Assembly: GCA_030067055.1 (NCBI GenBank) | Contig: JASJAL010000013.1 | Location: 1 to 21,848 of the forward strand | Origin: Kiloniellales bacterium | GTDB lineage: Bacteria; Pseudomonadota; Alphaproteobacteria; Kiloniellales; JAKSBE01 | DNA length: 21,848 bases | Direction of reading: 5' to 3' | Shown: in pieces, positions 14,759-21,848 of the stretch | How positions within the stretch are numbered: position 1 is the stretch's first letter | Layout: each line of letters starts with the position of its first letter | The notes under the pieces: model-generated | The model's database searches: none | Told to the model about the DNA's origin: nothing | Seen by the model: the letters and a program-made list of their open reading frames with translations, nothing else | Position numbers and translations under genes: made by a program

Positions 14759-16501
14759 CTATCCCGACAGCCCGAACTTCTGGATCTTGTTGTAGAGGGT
14801 CTTGCGCGACATCCCCAGCGCCTCCGCGGTGCGCGTCCGATTGAAACCGTGCCGCCAGAGGGCGTCGACGATCCGGTCCTTTTCGTTGCCGGCGCCGGGT
14901 CTGGCCGTCTCCCGCTCCTGCGGCAGGAACCGAAGGTCAGACGGCTGGATGGGCTCGCTTCCAGGCCGTCCGGCAAGAGCCCCGAGCAGGGACTTCAACT
15001 CCGCTTCGTTGCCGGGCCAGAGGTGGGCGTGCAGCCGCTGCAGCGCGGCCGAGGAGAAAGACGCCCGGTCCAGAGGCAGGCGCGGGCTCGCGGCCGCCAG
15101 CGCCTCGAGGATTGTCAGCAGGTCGTCGATCCGCTCGCGAAGTGGCGGCACACGCAAGATCCAGCCCGCGAGATGGGCGACCAAGTCGGCATCCAGACCG
15201 GCGCCCAGCAACTCCTCCGCTGCCCGGCCCTCGGTGACCGAAAGCTCGCTGACCAGGACGACGCGCGGCACCACCGGCAGGGCGCGCCGCGTGCCCGGGG
15301 CCCGGAAGACGCCCTCCCAAAGGGCCCGTGCCAGGCGCTTCTGGGTTGCCGGCGGCAGGCGCTCGGGGGCGTGGATCACCAGCAGCTCGATCGCGCTGTC
15401 GGTCAGGGCCGGCCGCTGCTTGGCGATGGTCTCACGATGGCCGAAGAGGATGCCACGGGCCCGGGCCGGAAAGTCTTCCCCGGCGACGTCGACCTGGACC
15501 AGGGCATTGCCCGCCTTCTTGCCCGCCTGGCTGCCCAGCGCCTTGATGACCGGCAAGATGGCGATCCCCTTTTCGGCCAGCACCAGCACGGGGTCGGGCG
15601 TCGCCGCGAGGGCGCGCAGCCGGCGCAGGAAGTCGAGGTGCGGCTTGGAGCGACCGACGAAGCCGAAGCGCCGCGACCAGGCCACCAGGCCGGCGCTTTC
15701 ATTGTCCAACGCGGCCCGGCGCCGACTGGCCTGTCGAAAGCGGTCGATCTGATCGGCGACGGAGTCTTCCAGCGGCATGCGCTCGATGGTGGAGCCGCCG
15801 ACATAGCCGTCGATCGGCGCCAAGCTGAGGACACGGCCGAGATCCTCTGCGGTGGCGATCGGCCCGCCTTCCAGGAAGAACCGCGTCTTGGGATTGATGC
15901 GCTTGATCAGCCGGCCGATGTCGCGGGCGGTCGTGGCCACCTCCTCCAGGCTCGCACGGCTTTGATGGCCGAGCACGCCGCCGACATTCCAGCCGAGGTT
16001 GAGGCAGATCAGGTCGATTCCCGCGTCAGCCGCGAGACGCGCCTGGGTTCGGGTCGCACAGTAGAACATCGAGGTCAGACCGATGTCCTGGACCGCCCGC
16101 AACTGCGCGACCTCGCGTTCGATCCCGCGCCCGGCCCGAGCCAGGATCTGCTGCATCGGCCGCGAGTAATGCATGCAACTGGGGAAGTTCACCGCACCGG
16201 TGAAACCGGCTGCGCGGACCCGCTCCGCCTGGGCCGTCGGATCGAGTTCACGGCCCCAGACGTTCACGCCGAGCAGGACTGGGATCCGACACTGGGTCAG
16301 TAGTTCCTCGCAGGCGAAACCTTCGGTCAGCCGATCGGCATCGAAGATCGGCATCATGCAGGCGATCGAGGGCGCCCCCATGTTGCGTAGCCGGCCGGCG
16401 TTGATCGCCAGAAGGAAATCCGCGCCGCCGCGCTCGGCCGCCAGGGCGGTGTTCCCGGAGCCGATGGCCGCCCCGATCAGGAATTTCGCTGAGAACGGCA
16501 A
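14759..16501 (-). CDS. TIM-barrel sensor fused to degenerate sigma-54-activator-like domain and Fis HTH
   Basis: A 580-residue regulator. Residues 1-260 are a PF09370 TIM barrel (LIGAAIGSGNTALAAERGG, INAGRLRNMG, LLGVNVW, NFPSCMHY, LNLGWNVGGVLG, EGGPIAT, GGSTIERMP). This domain is known at the N-terminus of sigma-54 activators. Residues 285-515 keep the outline of an NtrC-type AAA+ module: VPPLRERIDDLL (451-462) and LWPGNEAELKSLL (494-506). However, Walker A is replaced by LAEKGIAILP, GAFTGA is absent after FGHRE, and the Walker B DE is now HA in LLVIHAPE. Residues 541-577 form an intact Fis-type HTH (NRTRTAEALGMSRKTLYNKI). It should bind DNA but not remodel sigma-54 polymerase. The start is TTG 16501, with no alternative before the barrel. 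Probable local regulator of the operon. Confidence 0.88.
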   Translation of the reverse strand: MPFSAKFLIGAAIGSGNTALAAERGGADFLLAINAGRLRNMGAPSIACMMPIFDADRLTEGFACEELLTQCRIPVLLGVNVWGRELDPTAQAERVRAAGFTGAVNFPSCMHYSRPMQQILARAGRGIEREVAQLRAVQDIGLTSMFYCATRTQARLAADAGIDLICLNLGWNVGGVLGHQSRASLEEVATTARDIGRLIKRINPKTRFFLEGGPIATAEDLGRVLSLAPIDGYVGGSTIERMPLEDSVADQIDRFRQASRRRAALDNESAGLVAWSRRFGFVGRSKPHLDFLRRLRALAATPDPVLVLAEKGIAILPVIKALGSQAGKKAGNALVQVDVAGEDFPARARGILFGHRETIAKQRPALTDSAIELLVIHAPERLPPATQKRLARALWEGVFRAPGTRRALPVVPRVVLVSELSVTEGRAAEELLGAGLDADLVAHLAGWILRVPPLRERIDDLLTILEALAAASPRLPLDRASFSSAALQRLHAHLWPGNEAELKSLLGALAGRPGSEPIQPSDLRFLPQERETARPGAGNEKDRIVDALWRHGFNRTRTAEALGMSRKTLYNKIQKFGLSG

Positions 16502-16687
16502 GCCGCCATGCCCACTTTGAAGCCCACAATGCTCGCCGGAGTCTAGCCACAGACCCGGACGCGCTGTCCAGGGACCGGTTTCGGCAGGGCAGATGATGGC
16601 GGGCCGCGGGAGCGCCTGCTACTGAATTCATCGACTTGGATGGCAAACGCCTCATAAGTCGCCGGATCAAGCCGGATCGGGTGCAGC

Positions 16688-17668
16688 TCAGGAAATGGCG
16701 TTGGCGATCGCGCGGCCGCTCTCGAAGGCGCATTCGACCCGCGCGCCCAGGCACCAGTCGCCGCCCAGAAACAGCGTACTCTCCGCGAAGCTCAGGAAGG
16801 GTGCCCCGAGCGCCGCCGTCGTCCTGGCGAAGCGCCAGCGATGGGCCTGCGCCGTTTCGATGTCCGGCAAGGGCTCGCCGAAGGCTTCGGGCAGCATCTC
16901 GACCATCACCCCGGCGACCTGATCGCGCTCGAGCTCCAGGTGACGCCGACTCCATTCAGATCCGGCGTGAACGACCCAGCACTCCGGCCCCGGCTCCCGA
17001 CCCGGCTTGGAGCCGTTGCGGGCGATCCAGGCGATGTCTTCCGCCTCAAAACGCCGAACGTCGAAGCTTGCTTCGACGGCCGCGGCGAAGCGCAGCATCA
17101 GGGCCCAGCAGGGCGCGATCTCGACCTCGGCAAGCGCCGCGGCGACCGCCGGCTCCGATGCCAGCAGCCGCCCTGCCTGCGGGGCCGGCGCCGTGCAAAC
17201 GACGACGTCGAAGCGCTCTCCGTCTTCGCCCGTCGGGCCAAAGACCTGCCAAGCGTCCTTCTCCCTTCGGACTGCGCTCACTTCGGACCTCAGACGGACG
17301 TCGATGCCCTCGGCCAGCGGCTTGACCAGCGCGTTCATCGCGGGCGCTCCGACGTACCAGGTATCCTGGGTCGCCGCCGGACCACCCCCGGGCCGGGGAC
17401 GCCATTCGGCGGCCGCACCCGCGTCTTCGGCGACCCGAAGAGCCTGCCGGAAGGCCGCCGAACGCGCCGTCACGTACTGGGCGCCGTGGTCGAAGGCTAT
17501 GCCATCGCCCGCACGCCGGGTCGCCAAGCGGCCGCCGAGTCCGCGGCTCTTTTCGAAGACCGTGGGCCGAAAGCCGCGCTCGGCGAGCTGCTGGGCACAG
17601 GTCAGGCCGGCCATCCCGGCGCCGATGATCGCGATTCTGGTCTTGGCGGCTCTCTGTCCAATCACCAT
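16688..17668 (-). CDS. FAD-dependent oxidoreductase, renalase-like (COG3380)
   Basis: A 326-residue flavoprotein. The N-terminal Rossmann motif IAIIGAGMAGLTCAQQLAERG (12-32), the acidic E39 that binds the ribose, and SRGLGGRLATRR (41-52) define the renalase-like amine-oxidase superfamily branch; FDHGAQYVTAR follows directly, as is usual. The C-terminal FAD strand is LFLGGDWCLGARVECAFESG. Bacterial renalases oxidise off-pathway dihydro-NAD(P) isomers; whether this protein does so is not certain. It begins at ATG 17668, 25 bases from the divergently transcribed phosphatase gene. A 186-base non-coding gap downstream (16502-16687) separates it from the regulator; I see no clear terminator or gene there. 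Confidence 0.88.
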   Translation of the reverse strand: MVIGQRAAKTRIAIIGAGMAGLTCAQQLAERGFRPTVFEKSRGLGGRLATRRAGDGIAFDHGAQYVTARSAAFRQALRVAEDAGAAAEWRPRPGGGPAATQDTWYVGAPAMNALVKPLAEGIDVRLRSEVSAVRREKDAWQVFGPTGEDGERFDVVVCTAPAPQAGRLLASEPAVAAALAEVEIAPCWALMLRFAAAVEASFDVRRFEAEDIAWIARNGSKPGREPGPECWVVHAGSEWSRRHLELERDQVAGVMVEMLPEAFGEPLPDIETAQAHRWRFARTTAALGAPFLSFAESTLFLGGDWCLGARVECAFESGRAIANAIS

Positions 17669-17682
17669 CTGTCACTCGGTTT

Positions 17683-17688
17683 GGAGGG
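17683..17688 (+). promoter_or_regulatory. Ribosome binding site GGAGGG deciding the phosphatase start
   Basis: GGAGGG lies 5 bases before ATG 17694 in the 25-base divergent gap. It rules out the much longer upstream reading frame, which runs antisense through the oxidoreductase gene. Confidence 0.75.
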
Positions 17689-17693
17689 CAGTC

Positions 17694-18356
17694 ATGAGGA
17701 TGTGCTTCCTACGGAGCCTGGGGTTGCCCGGATCGATCCTGCACCGGTTCGCCGAACTCGCCGGGGCCGCGTCGGGCCGGCTCGCGTCGAAAGGACTCGC
17801 CGTCGCCTTGGGTTCAGCGGTTCTTTTCGCCGCCCCTCCTGGCCCCTCCCTTGCCGGAGAAGCGGCGGCGTGGAAAGGCCTTCGCTCAGGCGGACACGTC
17901 GCCTTGATCCGGCACGCCCTGGCGCCCGGCACCGGCGATCCCGCAGCCTTCACACTCGACGACTGCAGCACGCAAAGGAACCTCTCCGATGCCGGCCGGG
18001 CGCAGGCCGCGCGCATCGGCGCTCGCTTCCGAAAAGAGGACATCGAGACTGCAAGGGTGTTCTCCAGCCAATGGTGCCGCTGCCTCGAGACCGCGAAATT
18101 GCTCGCCCTCGGGCCGGTCGAAGAGCTGCCGATTCTGAACTCCTTTTACGAGCGGCGGGAAAACCAAACGCCACAGACCCGGGCGCTCGAAGGCTGGCTC
18201 GCGAAGCAAGATCTCGGCGAGCCGGTCGTCCTTGTCACCCATCAGGTCAATATCACCGCCCTGACCGGAGTTTTTCCGACATCGGGCGAGATGGTGGTGA
18301 TCCGCCGAACCGAGGACGGCGGGATTGTCGTCGTCGGTACGATCGAGACCGATTGA
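17694..18356 (+). CDS. Exported histidine phosphatase family protein
   Basis: A 220-residue protein from ATG 17694. The phosphoglycerate-mutase-like core starts at 64 with SGGHVALIRHALAPG, giving catalytic R73 and H74; SSQWCRCLETAKLLALG (124-140) and VLVTHQVNITALTG (179-192, second catalytic H183) complete it. Before the core is an unusually long N-region of about 30 residues, then a hydrophobic stretch (GLAVALGSAVLFAA) ending near SLAGEA, consistent with export to the periplasm or inner-membrane anchoring. Substrate is not evident; small exported members of this group are broad phosphomonoesterases. It is divergent from the renalase-like gene and convergent with the CIA30 gene, 15 bases between stops. 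Confidence 0.88.
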   Translation: MRMCFLRSLGLPGSILHRFAELAGAASGRLASKGLAVALGSAVLFAAPPGPSLAGEAAAWKGLRSGGHVALIRHALAPGTGDPAAFTLDDCSTQRNLSDAGRAQAARIGARFRKEDIETARVFSSQWCRCLETAKLLALGPVEELPILNSFYERRENQTPQTRALEGWLAKQDLGEPVVLVTHQVNITALTGVFPTSGEMVVIRRTEDGGIVVVGTIETD

Positions 18357-18371
18357 CCGCCAAGGCCCGAA

Positions 18372-18977
18372 CTACCGGTAGAAGCCGATCTCAGCGACCG
18401 CGAGATCGGCACGGAACGCGCGCCCGATCGCGACCAGGCCGAGGCGCCGCAGACGCGTAACGTCCAGCGGCGTTTCCAGCCGATAGGGAGCGAAGGAGGC
18501 AAAGGGAAGCTCGACCGTCTCCCAAGCCGGGCCCGCCGTGAACTGCGCCCGGTAGGATTGCCAGGGCCGGACGTTGTCGGGTGTCCGCAGATGCAGCGAG
18601 TAGCGCTCGCCGTTGCCGCGCAGGAGAAGCCGCAAGCCGAGGAAGTCCGAGGCGTCGAAACTGCCGCCGTCTGGCGCCAGATCGAGCGCCGCCTGGATGA
18701 AGCCGCCCTCGTTCTCCAGCCGAACGTCGCCGGTCAAACGCAGGCAGGCGCGGCCATCAACAAGATCCCGGGCGACGCTTGCCTCGGAGATCCCGCCCAT
18801 CACCCGATCGCTGACGCCGCGCCAGCGCGTGCCGATCTTGGAAACCAGGTCGGGGGCAGCAAAGTCGTCGATCAACATTTCGGTGCTCTGCGCCCGGGCA
18901 TCGGCGGCTCTTAGCAGCAGGAGGAGAAGGCCGAAGCATACTAGGGCCGCCGTTCCATAGCTACGGCGCCCCTGCAT
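18372..18977 (-). CDS. Exported CIA30-domain protein
   Basis: About 201 residues if started at ATG 18977; longer in-frame options are ATG 19016, ATG 19025 and GTG 19061, none with a good ribosome binding site. The 18977 start is chosen because it gives a clean signal peptide: MQGRRSYGT, a hydrophobic AALVCFGLLLLLLRA core, then ADARAQ. The mature part has the CIA30 signature WRGVSDRVMGGISEASV, followed by GGFIQAALDLAP, YSLHLRT and a galactose-binding-like jelly-roll pattern ending in ADLAVAEIGFYR. In mitochondria CIA30 (NDUFAF1) assists complex I assembly; bacterial exported homologues have no settled role. Nearby genes do not clarify it. Confidence 0.85.
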   Translation of the reverse strand: MQGRRSYGTAALVCFGLLLLLLRAADARAQSTEMLIDDFAAPDLVSKIGTRWRGVSDRVMGGISEASVARDLVDGRACLRLTGDVRLENEGGFIQAALDLAPDGGSFDASDFLGLRLLLRGNGERYSLHLRTPDNVRPWQSYRAQFTAGPAWETVELPFASFAPYRLETPLDVTRLRRLGLVAIGRAFRADLAVAEIGFYR

Positions 18978-19068
18978 TCCACCGCAAAGCCTGCTCCGTC
19001 TCTCAAGATCGGTCATCTCCGCCATCTCAGCTGATCTTGGCGGCGCCGGACCCCGTACCACTTACACG

Positions 19069-19494
19069 ATGCCGCTTGTTCTCGATGTCATTGGCCTGGT
19101 CGCCGTCGCCACGCTCTTCGGATCGATGGCGTTCTTTTCCTTCGTCGTCGCGCCCCTGGTTTTCGTCAAGCTGGATGGCGCCTCGGCTGGCCGCTTCCTG
19201 CGCGGGTTCTTCCCTTGGTACTATCTGGTCGTCGGCCTGCTCGCGCTGCTCGCACTGGCGGCGCTCGTGGCCTTGCGTCCGCTCGAGGCCACAACCCTCG
19301 GGCTTGTCGTGCTCGGCGCCGTCGTCTCGCGGCAGGTCCTGATGCCGCGAATCAACCATCATCGAGATCGGATGCTCGAGGGCCAAACTGACGCCGAGCG
19401 CGCCTTCAACCGCCTCCACCGTCTCTCGGTCTGGATCAACGCGCTCCAATTGCTCGCCGCCTTTGTGGTGTTGCTGCGCTTGGCCGCGGCCTAG
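19069..19494 (+). CDS. DUF4149-type small integral membrane protein
   Basis: A 141-residue protein with four predicted membrane helices at about residues 4-32, 48-70, 74-90 and 119-139. The first helix contains FGSMAFFSFVVAPLVF, the third is followed by the conserved-looking polar segment MPRINHHRDRMLEGQTDAERAFNRLHRLS. This layout matches the DUF4149 (TMEM205-like) family of unknown function. It is divergent from the CIA30 gene, with 91 bases to that gene's preferred start, and is followed by a small gene 21 bases downstream. Confidence 0.8.
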   Translation: MPLVLDVIGLVAVATLFGSMAFFSFVVAPLVFVKLDGASAGRFLRGFFPWYYLVVGLLALLALAALVALRPLEATTLGLVVLGAVVSRQVLMPRINHHRDRMLEGQTDAERAFNRLHRLSVWINALQLLAAFVVLLRLAAA

Positions 19495-19515
19495 CGCTTG
19501 GACAAGGAAACCGCC

Positions 19516-19842
19516 ATGAAGAAAATGCCCTATCGCGCACGCACGGCCAGCGGCGACAGCTTCGACATCGACTTTCCGCTGCATGACGAGACCCGCGATG
19601 CCGTCAGGGTCGGGCAGTTGCTCTCGACGGTTCTCGAGGCGATCGACAAGGACATCGCCCTGGGCGGAGATACCAGCAACGGCGACGTCCTGCAGGCCGT
19701 CGCGATGGCCATGGCGGTGCGCTCGCGCATGATCGCTTCGCCGCAGGCGGCGGTCGAAGTTCTTTCGTTGCAGCTCTTGCGGACCGCTCTGGCTGCGGCC
19801 GAAGAGGGCGTCCATCACGCGCCGCAGGTCGGCCACGCCTGA
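19516..19842 (+). CDS. Small conserved-looking protein of unknown function
   Basis: A 108-residue soluble protein starting at ATG 19516 with AAGGA 7 bases upstream; a TTG at 19498 would add six residues but lacks such a site. The sequence begins with a basic MKKMPYRARTASGD, then mixed acidic segments and an Ala-rich helical region (QAVAMAMAVRSRM, VLSLQLLRTALAAAEEG), and ends His-containing (VHHAPQVGHA). I do not recognise a family. No signal peptide, membrane segment or metal motif with cysteines is seen. It follows the DUF4149 gene by 21 bases, so the two are probably co-transcribed, and its stop is 5 bases from the convergent hypB stop. Confidence 0.65.
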   Translation: MKKMPYRARTASGDSFDIDFPLHDETRDAVRVGQLLSTVLEAIDKDIALGGDTSNGDVLQAVAMAMAVRSRMIASPQAAVEVLSLQLLRTALAAAEEGVHHAPQVGHA

Positions 19843-19847
19843 GCGCG

Positions 19848-20687
19848 TCACGCCTTCTCCGTTAGATAGACCCTACGCCACTGGCCGATCAGGAAATCGA
19901 GCCAAGGCCCAAGGCCCTCGCCGCTACGCGCGGAGACGGCGAAAAGCCTGGCGTCCGGGTTCGCCTGGCGAACGTTCGCGCGACAGAGATCCAGGTCGAA
20001 GTCGACATGGGGCGAGAGGTCGAGCTTGTTGATGACCACCACCTCGGCGGCGCGGAACATGTGCGGATACTTGAGCGGCTTGTCCTCGCCCTCGGGGGTC
20101 GAGATCACCGCCACCTTCATGCGCTCCCCGAGATCGAACAGGGCCGGGCAGACCAGGTTGCCGACGTTCTCGATCATCAGGATCGATTCCGGCCGCGGGT
20201 CCAGCTTGCGGACCGCCTCGGCCACCATGTCGGCCTCCAGGTGACAACCGGCCCCGGTGTTGATCTGGATCGCCCTGGCGCCGGCGGCGCGGATCCGCTC
20301 CGCGTCCCTGGCCGTCATCTGGTCGCCTTCGACGACCGAGATCTCGACCCGGTCCTTGAGCTCCCGGATCGTGCGCTCCAGCAGTGTCGTTTTGCCGGCG
20401 CCCGGTGAGCTGACCAAGTTGAGCGCCAGCACGCCGCGGCCTTCGAACCAGCGGCGGTTGCGCAGGGCGATCCGATCGTTCTTGGCGAGGACAGCCTGCT
20501 CCAGCGTGATGACCTCGCCGCCTGGGCCATGCAGGTGGGGCACGTCGTGATCGTGGCCATGGTCCTGGTGGTGGCCATGATCCCGACCCGCGGTCGCGTC
20601 CTGGCGCAGCCGGACTTTCTCGCCGCTGTCCGGATCGGTGAGGGTCACGGCGTTGGCCGGATCGGAGCATCCGCAGGTTCCGCACAT
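19848..20687 (-). CDS. hypB: Hydrogenase nickel incorporation GTPase HypB
   Basis: A 279-residue protein with all HypB hallmarks: the N-terminal high-affinity nickel site MCGTCGC (C2, C5, C7), a histidine-rich stretch (eight His between residues 37 and 53), P-loop SSPGAGKT (93-100), metal-site residues C148-H149 in TGAGCHLEADM and C180 in ENVGNLVCP, TPEGEDKPLKYP, and the guanine-specificity NKLD (220-223). HypB delivers nickel to the [NiFe]-hydrogenase large subunit in a GTP-dependent way together with HypA. The start at 20687 overlaps the hypA stop by one base (TGATG), so translation is probably coupled. The His-rich stretch suggests nickel storage as well. Confidence 0.97.
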   Translation of the reverse strand: MCGTCGCSDPANAVTLTDPDSGEKVRLRQDATAGRDHGHHQDHGHDHDVPHLHGPGGEVITLEQAVLAKNDRIALRNRRWFEGRGVLALNLVSSPGAGKTTLLERTIRELKDRVEISVVEGDQMTARDAERIRAAGARAIQINTGAGCHLEADMVAEAVRKLDPRPESILMIENVGNLVCPALFDLGERMKVAVISTPEGEDKPLKYPHMFRAAEVVVINKLDLSPHVDFDLDLCRANVRQANPDARLFAVSARSGEGLGPWLDFLIGQWRRVYLTEKA

Positions 20688-20929
20688 CAGGCCGCCTCCT
20701 CCAGCTCGAAGTCCTTGATCAACAGGGTGTCGCCCTCAGCCTCGAGAAAGTCGAGGCTGGCGCCGGCCAGCACAGTGCCTTCGGCCACCAGTTCGAAGCA
20801 GAACGTGAGCGCGCGGCGCTCGACGCAGGCCAGAGGGCCGATGGCGAGCCGGACCCGCCGCACCTTCCGCCCCTTCGCGTGCTCCGCGACGATCGAGACC
20901 ACGTTCCGGGTCAGGCTGAGTTCGTGCAT
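20687..20929 (-). CDS. hypA: HypA-like nickel chaperone lacking the zinc ribbon
   Basis: An 80-residue protein; HypA is normally about 113-118. ATG 20929 is used because GGGAGG lies 6 bases upstream and the product must begin MHE, whose H2 and E3 bind nickel; a TTG at 20932 is less likely. The nickel domain is intact and matches known HypA (MHELSLTRNVV, AIGPLACVERRALTFCFELV, AEGTVLAGASLDFLE). The usual segment with two CxxC pairs is missing: LDFLEAEGD runs straight into the C-terminal strand TLLIKDFELEE. No frameshift is seen; the frame is open and overlaps hypB. It may still pass nickel to HypB, but zinc-dependent structural sensing would be lost. Confidence 0.88.
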   Translation of the reverse strand: MHELSLTRNVVSIVAEHAKGRKVRRVRLAIGPLACVERRALTFCFELVAEGTVLAGASLDFLEAEGDTLLIKDFELEEAA

Positions 20930-20935
20930 CAAGAG

Positions 20936-20941
20936 CCTCCC
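20936..20941 (-). promoter_or_regulatory. Ribosome binding site GGGAGG for hypA
   Basis: On the minus strand GGGAGG lies 6 bases before ATG 20929, immediately after the hypE stop codon. It decides for the MHE start over the TTG one codon upstream. Confidence 0.7.
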
Positions 20942-21848
20942 TCAGCAGATCCGCGGCAGCTGATCGCCGACCAGCATGTCGACCACACGGGTGCCGCCGA
21001 AGAGAGTCTTCATCACGACGGCGCTTTCCGGTGCGGGCAGCACGCGGCCGATGACCGCCGACTGCTCACCGGCCGGATGGGCCCGCATCGCGGCAAGCGC
21101 CGCCTCGGCCCGACCCTCCGGCAGGACCAGCACAAGCTTCCCTTCGTTCGCCAGGTAGAGCGGATCCAGTCCGAGGATCTCGCAAAAGCCCCTGACCTCC
21201 TCGCGCAGCGGCACCGCACTCTCCTCGATCTCGATGCCGACCCCGGCGGCCCGGGCGAACTCGTTGAGCACGGTCGCGACGCCGCCGCGGGTCGCGTCGC
21301 GCAGGCAGTGCACCTCGGGACAGGCTGCCAAGATCGCATCGATCAGGCCGTTCAGCGGCGCGCAATCGCTCTCGATCGGCGAGTCCAGGGCCAGGTCGCC
21401 GCGGGCATCGAGGATCGCCGCGCCGTGGTCGCCCAGCAGGCCGTTGACCAGGACCAGGTCGCCGGGCGCCGCGCGCCGGGCGGCGATCTCAACGCCTTTG
21501 GGTATCACGCCGACACCGGCGGTGTTGACGAAGAGCTTGTCGGCCGCGCCCTTGGGCACAACCTTGGTATCGCCGGTGACGATAGCCACTCCAGCCTCGT
21601 CCGCCGCGGCCCGCATCGAGGCCGCGATGCGCCGCAGGTCCTCGACCGGGAAGCCTTCTTCGACGATCACACCGCAGCTGAGGTAGAGCGGCCGGGCGCC
21701 GCCGACCGCCAGGTCGTTGACCGTACCGCAAACAGCCAGCCGGCCGATGTCGCCGCCGGGAAAAACCAGAGGATCGACGACGTAGCTGTCGGTCGTGAAG
21801 GCCAGGCGGTCACCCTGGGCCTGCAAGGCCGCCAGGTCGAAGCGGGCC
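20942..21848 (-). CDS. hypE: Hydrogenase maturation protein HypE (N-terminus beyond window)
   Basis: The C-terminal 302 or so residues of HypE; the frame is open to the window edge, and the TTG at 21826 is not a start but an internal leucine. Visible: FTTDSYVVDPLVFPGGDIG, VCGTVNDLAVGGARPLYLS, TGDTKVVPKG, DATRGGVATVLNEFA, and the terminal DQLPRIC. The last cysteine is the residue that is carbamoylated by HypF and then dehydrated to thiocyanate, supplying the CN ligands of the [NiFe] active site. It is 12 bases upstream of hypA. hypF, hypC and hypD are expected beyond the right edge but are not seen. Confidence 0.97.
   Translation of the reverse strand, partial: ARFDLAALQAQGDRLAFTTDSYVVDPLVFPGGDIGRLAVCGTVNDLAVGGARPLYLSCGVIVEEGFPVEDLRRIAASMRAAADEAGVAIVTGDTKVVPKGAADKLFVNTAGVGVIPKGVEIAARRAAPGDLVLVNGLLGDHGAAILDARGDLALDSPIESDCAPLNGLIDAILAACPEVHCLRDATRGGVATVLNEFARAAGVGIEIEESAVPLREEVRGFCEILGLDPLYLANEGKLVLVLPEGRAEAALAAMRAHPAGEQSAVIGRVLPAPESAVVMKTLFGGTRVVDMLVGDQLPRIC

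Noticed and set aside
14759..16501. Calling the TIM-barrel regulator a pseudogene because its AAA+ motifs are lost
   Set aside because: The frame is open over 580 codons, the barrel motifs and the HTH are intact, and changes are substitutions rather than stops or frameshifts, so a functional non-ATPase regulator is more likely.
17007..17693. Upstream in-frame extension of the histidine phosphatase
   Set aside because: It is antisense to the oxidoreductase; GGAGGG before ATG 17694 fixes the start.
20942..21826. Treating TTG 21826 as the start of hypE
   Set aside because: The frame stays open to the window edge and the known HypE N-terminus is missing, so the gene is simply cut by the window.
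1..21848. CRISPR arrays, insertion sequences, tRNA or rRNA genes, phage genes
   Set aside because: Looked for direct repeats with spacers, transposase motifs, terminal inverted repeats and cloverleaf-like sequence; none was seen.

Overview
The window is GC-rich, densely coding DNA with alphaproteobacterial character: nearly all wobble positions are G or C, genes overlap or abut, and ATG/GTG/TTG starts are mixed. A Rhodospirillales-like organism with a [NiFe]-hydrogenase is the best guess; this is an inference from gene content, and no rRNA, tRNA or other taxonomic marker is present.

Region 1 (1-13674, all minus strand) reads as one operon of at least twelve genes transcribed from right to left, with junctions from a 14-base overlap to a 36-base gap. 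It opens with a complete branched-chain-amino-acid (LIV/HAAT) type ABC importer: LivH-like permease, LivM-like permease, periplasmic binding protein, LivG-like ATPase and LivF-like ATPase. The LivF ATPase is fused to a Tm-1-like (UPF0261) domain. Next comes a TIM-barrel protein of the PEP-hydrolase-like family (PF09370), so the two halves of the plant antiviral protein Tm-1 lie side by side. Then follow a flotillin with a very regular hendecad coiled coil, a SRPBCC protein, a SRPBCC domain fused to quinone oxidoreductase, a fumarylacetoacetate-hydrolase-fold protein, an alpha/beta hydrolase and an amidohydrolase cut by the window edge. The likely theme is uptake and breakdown of a small, perhaps cyclic, acid; the substrate is not readable from sequence.

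Region 2 (13675-16501) is the probable control region. A 385-base intergenic stretch separates the operon from a divergently transcribed, degenerate PF09370-like protein. Convergent with that gene is a 580-residue regulator: a PF09370 TIM barrel, a sigma-54-activator-like module that has lost Walker A, Walker B and GAFTGA, and a Fis-type helix-turn-helix. The window therefore holds three members of one TIM-barrel family, as enzyme-like protein, sensor domain and degenerate copy, next to a Tm-1-like domain.

Region 3 (16688-19842) holds ordinary chromosomal genes: a renalase-like FAD oxidoreductase, an exported histidine phosphatase, a CIA30-domain exported protein, a DUF4149-type membrane protein and a small unrecognised protein.

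Region 4 (19848-21848, minus strand) is a hydrogenase maturation block hypE-hypA-hypB. HypE is cut by the window edge, and HypA is only 80 residues long and lacks its zinc ribbon.

The candidate for an undescribed system is regions 1 plus 2: a Tm-1/TIM-barrel/ABC-importer/flotillin catabolic operon with its own TIM-barrel regulator. Its function is unknown to me.
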